A DNA stretch of 64,000 bases, taken from Puccinia triticina. Its lineage: Eukaryota > Basidiomycota > Pucciniomycetes > Pucciniales > Pucciniaceae. The position numbers were made by a program, and so were the translations under genes. Positions 1 through 13,461 of this stretch are shown here, in pieces. Below the pieces are notes generated by a model that did no database searches, was not told the DNA's origin, and saw nothing but the letters and a program-made list of their open reading frames with translations. The first letter of the stretch is position 1. Each line of letters starts with the position of its first letter. The stretch lies in assembly GCF_026914185.1 (NCBI RefSeq), contig NC_070567.1, positions 62,001 to 126,000 on the forward strand, given 5' to 3'.

Positions 1-1
1 T

Positions 2-3000
2 CCCAATGTACGGTCGGATTTCTGTCAAGTCAGAGATGTACTGAAAAAATCCGTTGGTCAGGCCAAACAAATTTCAACCCACAAGGAGGAGTCCGTCGAG
101 AAGCTGTCCAAAATTAGGACAATCTGGGATAAAATTTTGGACACCCAATCTGAAATCGGAAGACTGCGTGACCAACTCTTATTGGATGCTTACCGAGATA
201 AATGGAGAATGAGGAAGTCTTCGACTACAAGCCCCGGTATTTCGAGCCAAGGTCCGGATTGCAAGTTTGAAGCATCGGCTCGGGATCCTTCCCCACGAGG
301 ATTTCCATCCCTCGAAGAGCTTCGCCGCCCAGCAGCTCTTCCTACCAATCTTTTCCACACCCATCAACAAGTCTCAAACTACATCTCACAATCTTTGCAA
401 CCACTTATTGAATCCACACTTGCCGAACTGACCCAGCAGAATCAACATCAGGCCGTTCTTCAACACATCCTTAGTAAATTTGACGATCTTCGACGCGTAC
501 AACTGCCTGGAGTTGTAAAGCTTGAAAAAACCGTTGAGCTGATTCGCACGCAGGCCTGCCAAGTGCGGAAGGTCGAAAGTGAGTATGATGCCAAAGTTAT
601 CGAAGGCGGGCGCTGGATGAAGAAGGTGCAAGATTTGATCGATGTTGAGTTGGAGCATACGTACGAAGAAATCGAGAAACCTTTAGGCCCCGCGGACTCC
701 GAAGCCCAACTGGTCGACAAATCGAGTCAAACACAGACTTTGGCTCAACTCACAAATTTCTTGCATGCCATCGATCAATTTTCCGATTCCCTACCTAATC
801 GCATCCCCTTTGTCGCTGCGAGTCATTCGGACGATCTGGCGATGCAAAACGGACGCGTGGTTTTACATTGTCAACCTCATGATGAATCTGTTCGTTCCCA
901 TCTCAACGGACTTTCGATGTATTTGATGGGCTTAAAGAATCAAATTTCCAATGAGTCAATCCTTCTCGAATGGATTAACAGCATCCACGTGAAGAAGTTT
1001 AAACAGGCTGTGGATGATGTGGCAAAGGAGATTCAAACAACAGATATGAAAATCCAGACGTTTAAGGCTGATATTCAACGCCTACAAGATTTGATCGGTC
1101 AGTCCTTTAGTAACTTCCTGACAAGCTGACTTGCACATTTTGGCTGATAAATTGACATTCCGGTTCTGCTGTATACTGGTAGAATCTAATATATACGAGC
1201 CTTTTTTGACCGACGATCAACTCGAAGAAACGTTGAATAAACCCCTCCAGAAACTGACTGTTACTCTAGACGAGGTCGAGAGTCAGCTCAGCCAATCTGC
1301 ATCCGTTCATCTGGAAGCTTTCATCACCTCTTGTCCAAGTTCATCGTCTTCTGGGGCTTTCAAACCAGATCAGTTTATTCTTCCCAAGCAAATGTCACAT
1401 CATCAGCTGCAAGCACTCTACAATCAAACTCGCAGAGAGTTAGAAAGCATCCATCTTCTTGCTAACAAATTCAAAAATGAAACCAATTTGCGGCGTAAGA
1501 ATGAAGTTTCCTGGAGAGCGGACTGGGCCCAACGCATCTATGAATTCACCAGCGACTGTGGCAAGCTCGACGCCGAAATCGAAACTCTTACGTCCGAAAT
1601 AACCCAGCAAGGAGAAGAGTTAGTAAATTGGGATGAGAGCCAATTCCAAGCTCTGGGGAAAGCGAAACTCGCAGACGTTGATGATCCATTACCAGGCTAC
1701 TTGGAGGAACTAGCGTTACACGAGTCTAGATTGGCCGCATGTAAGGCCGCATTGGAATCGGTTCAAGATAGGATTGGTCTTGTTCATCAACGGGCCACAG
1801 CAGTGAAACTGGACATCGAAGATAGACTACCCGTGTTTATTCATTTGACCGCAGATCTCTTTCCGCTTCTAGACCAATTGAGGTGCCAATGGTCGAAATC
1901 GCACGACATCGGGTTGAACATCTCACTCTCTACGGCTCGGCTGAAGCAGGATGTCGAAAGTTTTTTGGAAGAGTATGAAAGAAGATTGGGCTGGAAGGCT
2001 CAGTGCCTCAATATCACCGGTGAGGGGCTTCAATACGTGGATGAACTATTGGTTAAGTTCGACGAAAATTTTGAGCAGTTTTCAAGATCCTGGTGCTCAT
2101 TTAATGAAGGCGAGACCCTCGAGGAGGCAGGCCAAGCTTTCGACAAGATGTTGGATTTCTCAAGATCGCTCAACAGTTACAGGACTACCGACCTCTATTT
2201 GATACAATCTCAAATTGATGTCGCTCAGACAAAATTATCGGCAGTTCGTAAAGCGATTGATGATATCAGTTCTGAAAAGATTCCACATGACTATCTCGTC
2301 AAAGCAGAAGCTGAAGTAGAACGTAAAATTCAAGAGTTGAAAAAACGTTTCGGCAATCTTGAAGCGGCTGAAAACGATCTATCGACCTTGCTGTGCCGAA
2401 TGAATAGTAAGCATCAATCATGCTTGGAAGATAGGGTAGAAAATGATGTCATTTCGACACATTATGAAGTTGAACGGGCTCGATTGACAGACTGGGGTCG
2501 TGATGACCTCGATCCATTCATCAATTCAGTCGATACCGAGGGACAACACATTGAACATCTAATTGCCAGCGCTCAACTTCTGCCGTCCCAAGATCCCACT
2601 ACTAGCTGGCTTGACAGCGTGGCCGAGTCGGCCACATCTAGGGCAATGTTGGACGATGTTAGTTCGGACGTGAAAAATCAGGTAACAGCGATCGAGGATT
2701 TAGTCAAATGCGCTATAGATGCCACCCAGCGACTTGTAATTCTCGATGTCACGCAGGCTCAGCTAGCGCAAACGATTTCAACTTTTCAACGAACCCTCCC
2801 AGAAGAATGTAGCAAGTACTTGGACGAAATACTGAATCAACAGCAGTTCGAAGTGCAAGATCACGGACCCAATAGATTTGAAGCGGCTTCTTCCAAATTA
2901 GAAGAGAATCACTCCACCTTGAGAGCTCTCAATTGCCCTCTGCAATCACGACTGGCAAGGGCTAAAGATAACTTACACATCATTCAAAACGAAATCGCGA

Positions 3001-5058
3001 AGATTGATGTCTTGTCGGGTCTCTGCGATCGCCTCAACCAACTTGATCTTGACGGATTTGTTGACATTGAGGCTAATTCCCAATACTCGCCATTGCCTGA
3101 TCAGGCTGGCCTGGCTCAGATTCTACACGTTTTGGACGAGACTGGAAACGAAGTTGAGCAAATGGCCAATACTGTCTTGGTTCAAACGCGTTTGCAAGAT
3201 ACTTTAAACTTGTTAGAGGATAAGAAGCACAAGGCGGGGATCATGAGCCAATTGGCCAATTGTAAATCAGCAGTTTCAGACTGCGATCAATCGTTCTCAG
3301 CTTTAATAGATGTACTTGATGTTCGCCGGACGGAAATCACAGAAGCTAGAATCAAGAATATCACTGAATCTGCCAAAGCATCATTCGGGGCCTTATTGAA
3401 GCTATCCGAATATGTCAAAACCGACCCAAGAGTGGGATACCATGTGACTCGGACAAGACATACATGGGAGGAGCTCCAGTCGATCATTAAAGAAACCCCT
3501 TCTGAACAGCAAAAGGACCTTGGTCGGTCGATAAACCGGGCCAGTAACCCTCTTTCAAAATCCACGAGGCTGCCTTTACCCAACCGATCGAGATCTCGTC
3601 TAGCAAACGCAACCGATACGTCATCATCAGTAAATTCTAGCCCAAGTTGTTTCATTCCTCGACTAAAACATTCCAGCCATCATGTGATGAATCAATTCGA
3701 AAGTCCTGCTGCTTCTGATTCACCGGCCGGCTTCACGAATTCGCCCTCTTTTATGATCACTCGCAGACACGCACAACCCTCCCCAGAATCATTGCACAGC
3801 AGATTAAACAAAGCTATACCAAACTCCGAATCAAATACCCAGCCAATTCCTGTCCGATCGATCTCGAGGCAGAGTGAAGGCAAGAATCCAAGTAGCACGA
3901 GAAGTAATATATCATTCAGAGAACGCCATCGGTTACATTCCATTCAAGGTACTCCTACGCGACCTGCAGCCAAGCTGTTGGCTAATCGAACAGCCGCAAA
4001 TCCAAATACCACACCCACTCTTTACAAGCCTCAGGCGAATAGAAATATCGACAAACTTGTTGGGAATGTTGTCAACAGACTTGCAGTAAGTATCATCAAC
4101 AAACCATCTAAAATTTAGAAAAAGAAAAGAGTCCGCTAAACTTTCATCCAAACGTCTTTCATCTACAGCGTAATCAATTCAGAGTACATGTTGCTCCTGC
4201 CGATGGATGGGAGGACAACAGTGGAATGTATTGGATCGGCGATAAGATTTATTTTTGTCGCATTCTGAGATCTCAAACTGTCATGGTTAGGATAGGAGGG
4301 GGTTGGTGTGAATTATCTGCGTAAGTGCTCATGCGTAACCGAAAAGTCATATTATAATAGGGAAAAAGAAGTGAACTAAAACTTGGTGGTTTAATACGTG
4401 TTTGCTTTTAACTTTCAGTTTCCTCATGGAACATTTAAGGTTAACTACTCTAAATACCACAGCTCAAGTCCAACTTAGAACGGGCGGAGGATCTGAAAGA
4501 GTGGCATCAGCAGAGCACGCTCGACGTGCATCGACAAGTCACTCAGCTTTATTGCCAAGTTCTACTATTAGTTCGCATGGGAGTTGCGATTCCAGCCCGC
4601 GCAACACACAAGCCGTCAATTATGCGAGACTGATAGATTCTTCAACTTCAACTCCTACGTCTTCTACTGGTACCGTGCTGATCACAACACCTCAAGAAAT
4701 ACGGACGAACAGTGGCCCGTCTTCTAATGAAAGAGTTAATCTCAATCAGTCAACATCGCAACTGAACTCGTTTTTATCTACACCGACCGAAACCATTCAG
4801 ATGTTTTTGAGAAAAGCTGAGAATCGCAGTTATCTAACCAACAATTATATCCAGACTCCTCCTAATGATGGACTAACAACCTCTGAATCAATCCTCAAAA
4901 TCAACCGTCCCAACTTTTCATCGGTTTCCAGTGCTAAACTCGACCCGTCTGCTTTATCCGCTTCTGTATCCCATAATACTAATCCTAACAGCCCCAATCT
5001 AAATATGGGCACCACTGGCAGCAACAAACATTCACCTCTTCCGCTTTGGAGACCTTAG
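2..5058 (+). CDS. GAR (GAS2-related) domain, coiled-coil cytoskeletal linker protein, 5'-truncated by window edge
   Basis: Model: exons <2-1097, 1183-4085, 4169-4320, 4419-5058 (about 1,596 residues visible). The frame is open to the left edge, so the real start lies outside the window. Residues 1 to about 1,150 are acidic/basic, Leu- and Gln-rich helical sequence of the spectrin/plakin or Kar9 kind. A Ser/Arg/Pro-rich basic linker follows. The 51-residue third exon, with its junction into exon 4, carries the GAR signature (a Trp-rich start, YFCRILRS, VMVRIGGGWCEL). The C-terminus is a Ser/Thr-rich tail ending in WRP. GAR domains bind microtubules and usually link them to actin or cortex, so a role in spindle or nuclear positioning is likely. 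Assignment to a named gene (Kar9-like) is only inferred. All three introns (85, 83, 98 nt) are GT-AG and keep phase. It converges with the chitin synthase gene. Confidence 0.85.
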
Positions 5059-5996
5059 ATACCAACTTGCTGAAATATTCGTGTACAATCAACCATGTAT
5101 TGTATTATACGTCACAGTTGCTCCTTTAATTTCGTTCTTCAGAACCCAATTTACGATCACAGATTGGCAAATCCCCATGATCATATCAACGATTGCAATT
5201 GTTGTTATCCATTTAGCTCTCTTCTCTTATTGATTGTTCCAGTTTGCCATACATATAGATTTCCATTCCCAATGTGCTTTCCTAACTTATTCATATCCTG
5301 TTGACTCTCCCAGCATGAACACACGACGCAAACCCACCATTGAGCTTTCTGCTTTGTTTTTTTGGTTTTTGTTTTCATCGACACTGCATTGATCATGTAA
5401 CACAGCCCAACCTTTCTCATGTGTAAAACACAGAATTCCTAGGTTTCTATGATGGTTTGAGTACAAATTACCACAAATCTAACTGAAAATTGAAATCTAC
5501 TTCAATCAATTTGAATGAAAAATCACTTGTGACTCTTCACCAAAACTGGCCAGACCCTCCTCATCAGAGCCTGCTGTGTAGCTTGCGCAACTGTGACCGT
5601 GAGAAACACAAGTACTTTCACAGCATCACAAAGCCTTCATTTGATTATCAAGGACCAGACACATCTATCAACTACAAATCACTTCAGTTCATCTCAATCC
5701 ACCAAGCTATGGAGTGTAATTTGTGGTCGATTTAATACAAAAGAGAGGGTCATTGCACTACACATTAATTACAAAATTAATAATATTTTATGTTTAGCGC
5801 ATTGTGACATATAAGGTAAAACCATCAACATATGATAATGAAGTAAAGCGTGTATTCTGTGTTGCACAATACATCTCAGGTTAGATCAATTGACAAAGGA
5901 GGATCGAAGAGAAAAAATTATAGACATGCTTTGCGGGGAGATGCCAGGCGTCAAATGTCTTCCTTTCTTTTCTTCGTTCTACAATGTAAAGGGGCA
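5059..5996. other. Intergenic region between convergent genes
   Basis: This 0.94-kb AT-rich stretch lies between two converging 3' ends and probably holds both 3' UTRs. Short open frames inside it show no conserved motif or codon bias. I see no RNA gene or repeat of note. Confidence 0.6.
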
Positions 5997-8900
5997 TCAT
6001 CGACGGGCACGGGCGCAAAGCCTTGCCAGTCTGAAGAATGATGCTCCAAACTGAGTTGAAAAAATCAGCTTTAATCCTCAACTTGTGAAAGCGATGGTCG
6101 AGACTTACCATGTAGTACACAAAACCACAAAATTTTATAAATGAAAACCCAAAGGTAGACCAAAGCAGCGCTTGAAAATATTTACTGAACAGGAACCATG
6201 TCAGCTCACAAAAATAAACGACAAATTTCAATATGAATACTTACGTTCTGTTGGCGCTGCTAAGCCTTAGCATTGCAATCGTCAAAATGGCATTCATGAT
6301 TAACCACACAGCAATAAATCGAGTTCGAAAGGTTTTGTTTTGGTCATCTTCTGTTGGCGCTTCGGGTTCCTCGGACACATTGAAGGGTTGGACCGCCCTC
6401 AAGACCGTCTGTTGAAAATGCGCATCTAAATCGTGTTGATTCTGTCCAGTAAAAACGATTCATCAACACAGACCATCAGACACTCATCATTCAAGGACTT
6501 TGTGATGCAATAAAGTGACTTACTCGATGGATGTCTTCCACAATCTGCGCATCACCTTCTTTGGAGACCTTCTTACTGGAAATGGAGGGTAAGGCTTCTG
6601 CTTTGTCCGATCCTTTCGTCCCCCCTGGCCAGTTGAATGAAGGTTAGCACATGTGCAGGGTACAAACATAGATTTCTTTGGGGGACTTGCATGATACGTC
6701 GTGCAAATTGCAGAAAGCGTAAACCTGTAAACCAGAACGGTCAGCAGGAAGTCAAATACCGGAATTAAACTCATTCTTACGTTGAGGATGTTTGTGAACG
6801 AAACAGCGACCAGAAGGAAAGGAATCATGGAGTGGAGGATGTGCCAGGGGCTGATGAGAATGGATATTGGTCAATGTGCGATCAAATGGCATGTTAACTG
6901 TGCTATACGCACTCCATATACAAAACAGAAGCCTGTCGTGCAGCGATTTCGGTTAGTAAGTACTTTAACTGAAGAGGTCCTAGAATTCAAAGGTACGTAC
7001 TATGATGTATATTCCGAATGTACCCGCGATCCCAGCAAAAATGGGGCCTTCGGAAAAATCACAAGTGTTATTAAAATTTCTGACAGAATGATGAAGATAC
7101 TTACCATAAGTAGAGCCCATAAACACGACAAGGATTTGTCCCCCTTGAGCTGCCTGGAGTTGGGCAGATAAAGGGCAAAACGCCTCAATGGTCAAAATCT
7201 GAAATATAAAAACAATCAATTCAGTCAAGGTATTACAGTGATAGCATTAGATTATGCGGGCCAACCAGAGTCATTCCCAGTAGATATGCGGCAAATATGC
7301 CGAAACTTTCAATGTTGTAAGAATATCAGCACCAAACTGACACCGCGACGCCAGGCTAAGCGAGTCAGAGATTCTTACATAACAAATGAGATGAGGTATG
7401 CGGCCTTTTCGCCTTTTGGCCGATTGCCCAAGGCCAATATTACTTGCAAAGCTACCAAACAAAGCTAATTCCGGGAATTCTTTAGACTCGGCGGAAAAAA
7501 CGGATCAGCTATCTGATCACTCACATATACAATCTTTAAAATCCAATTGGCAATACCGAGGTAGTCATGTTTTGATGGCACAGAGTTATCTCTCAAATGT
7601 GCGGAATTGTCAAATACAGTCCCAGACCTATCATAGAGACCGCGATCAGGTTCATGACAGACTCTGAAGGAATATTGAAATCCACATACCAACATTCTTT
7701 GATCTTCCAAGATACTAAAGCTTGAGCTTCCTCGTGTGATGTTGGAGGCGATGGTGGCGCGGTTAGGGTGTAGTTGGATATGCCACTGCAAGCATTTAGC
7801 AACCTTCAGTAACTTTAAAGTCAGGATGCAGTGCAGAAACATACTTACGCAGCTAGAAACTGATAAAAAAGGCACGATTTAACAAAGCGTGATACTTGGA
7901 TCAAAATCAAAAGACATGAGACTCACGGGATCCCGCCAATTTTCCGCAACTAGTTGAATTAAAAAGTGGTACCAGATGCTCAGTCGCGAAAAGTGTCTAG
8001 AACAATGATGACGACTTACTGATGTCGATGATTGCAGCAAACGTGGTAAACCAGTTTCCTAGAGCAAACCAACTCATGACAAGCCTGGATATATTGGTGA
8101 GGTTCAATGAAACGGCGGAAGCTATTGATTGAAAGAGGCGAGCGTACCCTGCCGTTGTGTAAAGCGCTTGGACGTGGAGAAAGAACATCCTGATAATACC
8201 ATGGCTAGAGCTGTACATGCGATTGAAATGAGCGAGAGACTGTGGAACCGAAAAACACTGGATGAACATTCGGGTCTAGAAGCTGGGATGTAAATACTAT
8301 GAAAAACGCACATATATACCGGCAGCAAATGAACCTTTGGTTGAGCATGACATATATTAAGTACCAAGAGAATCAAACAGTGATAAGAAAAGGTTTCACA
8401 TGCTCCGGGAAAGAGTAGATCGCCTACCGTTCAACCATCGTCTTCTCTGCCCAATAAGCTCAGCTGCTTCTTCAGGGACATCCGTTTCACCCTTCGCAGG
8501 CTTGACGTAGCCTAATACCCACCTCGATTTTGCTTTCGCAACTAGCTCAAAGCACAGAATTCGATCCTCAGCCAGAAACATGTTCTGAAGTGCCAGACAT
8601 TAGCTTCGGTGACCAAAGCGTAAACGGTACGAAGACTTACCTTTTTAAAGATTCCCATGCCCTGAGTTGAAGGAAAAAAAGGTCAACAAGATGGAATTCA
8701 CCGAAGAGTGCTTTCGCAACATCACCCTCACCTGAATTCCCTTCTTTCCTAGGCGTTCGGATAAAGAATGATCACCTGGAAGATCAATTGTGTGTGAGTT
8801 CGACTGGATGTACAATTTTTAAGAGAGAATACGGGATCGTACCGTGAAAGTATTGTTGTAGTGGACGGCCGAGGATGGCACGATAGCGGTAGGCAGAGAA

Positions 8901-10994
8901 CGCGCCAGGAAGGACCGAAACGTAGCCGAAGGAAGACTCCAAAGGCTTGTCGAGAATATCTGAGATTTGAGAAGGAAAATCATTCATTTTTTGTTCTCAA
9001 AATCCATGCAATATGATGTGAAAACATACTAGACATCTGTACGAATTGAGGGTAACGAAATAACTAATTCAGTTATGCAGTCTATTTGTTGGCCGCTCAC
9101 GGCGAAGAAAACTAACCTTGTACTCAAAGTTTTGAGCCGCCACCAGCGGATTGATCAACTTTTTCCCTCGCGACACTTGAAAGCAGACCCATTTGACTCG
9201 GTTAGTCTTCACCTCCTTGAGAAAGAGAAATTGATGGACTCACACATGGCGTGAATTTCGCCGCAAGCCCCTGAAGAAAAAGATTTGAAAGGGATGAATT
9301 CCTCCGAAAACAAGGATAAAGGGGAGCCAACAATCACGTACCTCCCATATGTGGATTGTGATGGAAGGTTTCCCAAAGATAATACAATGAGCGGGTGCCA
9401 GGTTTGGTCCCGGCGTCAATCAGGATGCAAACTTCAGGTTCGAGGTGAGCGCCAATCGCATTAAACAGCCATCTGTGCGAGTTGATCTTCTTCGCATTCT
9501 ATATCAGAGAAATCAACCCCGGGAATGTTTCACATCGTCAGTGGCTTAAGAAGGAAAATCAAGCGAAACATTGATGACTCAAGAAGGAAGATCAAGCGAA
9601 AAACTGAACCTTTTGCTTTAATACCAATGTCATTTGAACAGGCACCAGGTTGGCTGGATCGTTTGCATGAGGCTGTATGAGCTCAGGTTTTGGAGAAACT
9701 GACAGAAGGGTGGTGTACTAAAAAACCGATGATCAAACCGCAAAAATGAGCCAAGCCAGATCCTAGAGTGCATGATAGTCCATCTGAAGACGTACCTCGA
9801 AAAGATGAGCTTGAGTCTCCTTCCCATCAACTTGACGCTTCATGATTCCATCCTGATATAGGCCAATGGTGGCAAGCACGTCAAGTGTCGATTTGTCTGC
9901 CGGTTCGATTCCGTCGAAAACTAGAACCACCGATATCATCTTCCAGGCTTCTGAGGGCGCTTCCTCGCCCCCTCTGAAGAAGCAGATAAAGCAAAAGTTG
10001 AGAACATGTACCGGAAAGGTGATTCGGGACCAAGCGCAAATAAAAGTGGGGGATAAATATTAGAAATGAACCTGCCTTTTTGCAAGCTGTCGGAATTCAC
10101 TCCATTTTGCTTTGCACATGTCCCGTAGGTTCATCATAACACCGTGTAAAGTACGAGCCACTAAAATTTTGTCTTCGTTATAATAGGTCTGATGATGTAT
10201 ATTAAGCTCAAATCAGTTCAAATCTTTCGCGAACGCTGTCAGCAGAGCTCAGGGCCTTAATTTCTTGTTTGACATACAATGGCCACAAGTAATTCGGTTT
10301 GTCGGCCGTAATTCTCAGTGCGCAGTGTCCAACCCGCCTCTCTGGTGAAATCGTCTGGGTCACAGGTGACTGCAGAGTAACGCATGTGCGAGAATTCCGT
10401 CGTTTCGCCTTTGTAGCCGCCAGCCAGATTCCCATTCTTGACTGCAGTCGGAACCGGATATTCATTAACAAAGTGACCATGTTGAAGTTTTACTTTGATC
10501 GTCTTTGCACGTTTGGGATCAATTCGCTGCCTTCTTCCCCAAGCTTCAGTGGTCGTTTGGGAGCGATAGAGATTCGCACTGGAGGTTGTACTATATCTAG
10601 AATCTTGGTTGTTGTCCGAAAAATTGGGCACCGGGAAGCCGAAGCTGGCCACTGGATCAAATTCAGTTTTGGAATGGTCGGCAGCTAGCCCGCCAGCCTC
10701 GGGACGAAATCCGCCCAAATGAGAATCGAAGGGAGCCTCCTTGAGTGGGATTCCTTCCTCGTCTTCCTGATGGCAGAAGGGGATCGGGGTTTGATCATAT
10801 CGTCCGGACGGTGTTGATAATTCGTACTCGTCAGATTCGCCGGAGTGAGAATGACTCTGGGAGGGAATCAAGTTTCCATAATGATGGTCTTCCACAGGAG
10901 TTCTTGTGGCGGGACTATCCCCGTTGTCGGAGAGAGCATGCCGGCCAAGTTCTGGGTACGGTTGGTCCGTAAAGGGATCCCTTCGATTGGACAT
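5997..10994 (-). CDS. Chitin synthase, class III-like (30-exon model)
   Basis: Family GT2 integral membrane enzyme polymerising UDP-GlcNAc into wall chitin at the plasma membrane. Exons, 5' to 3': 10994-10278, 10188-10076, 9973-9796, 9717-9610, 9498-9342, 9270-9244, 9175-9117, 9036-9030, 8959-8843, 8775-8732, 8661-8641, 8584-8428, 8334-8312, 8239-8148, 8084-8020, 7949-7927, 7859-7849, 7785-7690, 7627-7525, 7464-7379, 7305-7266, 7198-7105, 7047-7001, 6932-6913, 6850-6781, 6724-6691, 6624-6524, 6441-6245, 6184-6109, 6050-5997. Total 2,937 nt, 978 aa, close to the usual ~900. Conserved blocks: [10 protein letters not shown] (about 223), [30 protein letters not shown] (520-524), QRRRW (562-566), [29 protein letters not shown]. 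The N-terminal ~150 residues are hydrophilic and disordered; the C-terminal third is membrane segments. Introns 2 and 26 are best read as GC-AG. The donor after 7266 (GTTGGC) is the weakest junction. Confidence 0.92.
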
Positions 10995-12248
10995 GATGAT
11001 CTGGTAATTTTGGGGACCGCGGTGTGAGACGTGCGAAGAGGATCAGCGCGGTGTGGGAAGAGGCCGTAGCGGAAAAGGGGAAAGTTCAAAGAGAGTCTAT
11101 CAAATAGGCGACAGTAGAAAGGGGTAGATAGTTCAACGGGCTTGTGTATTCTCTTATAAATTTGTCCGACGGGAGAGTTTGCGGAGTTTTGAGCGAGAGA
11201 TTCGAGTAGATGTGACGGCTGCCTGTCGATCGGTTGCAGGTGGATGGCTCGCCCGTTCAACCGGGTTAAGAGCACCGCTGGTGATGGTGGTCAAGAGTTG
11301 TCGCTGCTGCAGATTTGAGCACTCAAGCTCACCATGCTCTCGAATGGGGTGGATGGCGGTGCTAAGGAACAGCCTGCCCTGCTGACAGACTCGTCCACTT
11401 TACGCAAGGGGGGAGAGTGTGGCCAAGAGATGAGCTGCTGTCATGACGGGAAGAAATTTGTCACGACAGTCCGCTCTTCCGCTCGAGAGTTTGGTGTGCA
11501 TCCCCTTCAAGCTCCCTCGGCCCATGCTGCAGTCAACCCCGGCGGTTGTGATAAGCATGGTGCTTGCAGAGATATACCAAACTATCTCATCTCATTTCTG
11601 CATGGGTTGTATCAGGATGTATGTATCGTGTAAACCATAATGTAAATATTTAGATAAACAAGTCGAGACATATTTTTATCGTCAGCTGCCGTGGTCCAAA
11701 CACATCCACAAGGCCTGGTCTTAGAAAGATACAGAGGGGAATCCTTCGGGCAGGGTACGTAGGCCAAGGGGACTCTGGAAGAGTGGGTTGATTTGCTGAG
11801 TAACGAGTCCGTCGGTATCGCAAGGCTCGCAATGGCCAACCTCGCGAATTACTCCTGGCATTCCATCATACTGAGACTGTAACCGTGGGATTTATAGGAT
11901 GCCCATGTTTTTGCAGTGTTATTGTCTTACATTGTGTCGCGTTGGCTCCTGAGCGGAGGACAAAGCTGGAACTGATGATCGACAATTCTCGTAGGATATG
12001 CCGAAACCACCCCATATCAAGTGTATGTATTGAGGTCCCTGAAGGCTCGGTAAAGGAGTCCACTCCACATCACAAGTCGTGATTGGATGACGCGACATTG
12101 TCTGCTCAAGTTTCGAGCTTTCCAGACTGCGGTTGGGTTTCAACTCATGAGTTGTGTTTTAAACCAGAACACAAAGAGCCGCAGTCGGGAATCAAGTATT
12201 TATATATTGTGTTTTCCGAATAGCTTGGAACGAGATGGTTTTTTACTA
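10995..12248. other. 5' flank of the chitin synthase gene; no gene seen
   Basis: This 1.25 kb of mixed composition upstream of the chitin synthase start should hold its promoter and 5' UTR. Short open frames on both strands overlap one another and show no family motif. I could not place a TATA element with confidence. Confidence 0.5.
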
Positions 12249-12586
12249 GGGGGGTTCACGTAAGGCTGATTTCAAAAATCAGCAACCAAAACCAGCAGAT
12301 GCAGCTTTTGAAAATCGTGAGAAAGCGAAAAGGTTTGGCTGGGCAGCTCCCCTTTGGAAGCAATCTGCAAGGCATAAACCTTACTCACAGGTGCATGATT
12401 GCAAAAAAAGCAATGCTTTTTTTGCTTTTTTTGCAATCATGCACCTGTGAGTAAGGTTTATGCCTTGCAGATTGCTTCCAAAGGGGAGCTGCCCAGCCAA
12501 ACCTTGTTGCTTTCTCACGATTTTCAAAAGCTGCATCTGCTGGTTTTGGTTGCTGATTTGCAAAATCAGCCTTACGTGAACCCCCC
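12249..12586. mobile_element. Foldback (hairpin) MITE with TA target duplication
   Basis: The element is a nearly perfect inverted repeat over its full 338 bp. The left end GGGGGGTTCACGTAAGGCTG is mirrored by the right end, and the arms stay complementary to a centre near 12417, where GCAAAAAAAGCA faces GCTTTTTTTGC. A TA dinucleotide flanks both sides (12247-12248, 12587-12588), as for Tc1/mariner-type insertions. The only arm differences noticed are single-base changes, such as AAAAATCAG against TGCAAATCAG. No coding capacity. A transcript would fold into a ~165-bp duplex. Confidence 0.85.
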
Positions 12587-12588
12587 TA

Positions 12589-13461
12589 TTTTATGCATTT
12601 ATTCCAAGTGGCCAGATTAACTTCTGGCTGAAGTATCCCACCACCCTCATATCCCTTACAGCTTGTGTAACGGGTCCGGTTCTTGGTCGGCCCCTCCGTT
12701 GGGGCGGAGGGCAGTGTCCGCTTGCATTGGTAACGGGTGGGCTAGGTCAACAATGAGCTCCAGTTCAGAATCTGAACTGGGTTTTTACTGAACCCTGCTT
12801 CAAGATCATCTTCCAGAGGATGATGGCTTTGAGTTCTGGGCTGCGTCTGACACCTGTCAACTCAAAACTTGGACTGGATATGAAAAATATGCAATCTTCA
12901 TGGATCCACCAAAAAAAAAAAAAGAAAGGTTCCAAGCTTTACGGAAAAGACAATACATACAAACAAAGAAAGGTATAGTGCAGGCAAAACGTGAGGCTTG
13001 AATATGATGCAGACCCTTGCAGATGAAAAATGGGTGCTCCTGATTCTGGCCGAAATTGGAGACTTCAATCTGGGAACCCCTTGTGAGCCCCCTCCCAAGG
13101 TGTCACACAAATATCACAAGACACTCATAGTCCCAACCCCTCCTCACCTACCCAGCTCTGTGGTACTTATCTCTCAAAGCTAGGTATGTCCTCTTTCTCT
13201 CTTCTCATTTCTCCTTCTCTTTTCCTTTAGTTGTAGATAGGAGAGATACTTATCTCTCAAAGTTAGTCTTCCTCCATTCTGAAATACACACAGTTGGGCA
13301 CTAGAAACCCTCAAGGCGCGGTCTCTGTGCCACCTTGGTTCCTTCAGTGAAGAGTCCAAACGGGACTCTTACACCCCTTCCAGACCAGATCTGAGCCAAA
13401 AGATCCTAGATTGGGGAAATCTAGGTGGTTTACCTGCCAAATCTCCAAACAAACAAGACAG
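12589..13461. other. Gene-free repeat-derived stretch
   Basis: No gene is supported. It holds a duplicated ACTTATCTCTCAAAG box (13165 and 13248 areas), C/T-rich tracts, and GC-richer blocks around 12680-12760. It is probably decayed transposon sequence. Confidence 0.4.

Noticed and set aside
3287..3655. 122-codon minus-strand frame inside the GAR-domain gene
   Set aside because: Lies opposite a supported coding exon and shows no independent motif.
9895..9920. GGTTCGATTCC string resembling a tRNA T-loop
   Set aside because: It is inside a chitin synthase exon on the opposite strand and no matching acceptor or anticodon arms surround it.
10299..10688. 129-codon plus-strand open frame opposite the first chitin synthase exon
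   Set aside because: It is the antisense of conserved chitin synthase coding sequence and has no motif of its own.
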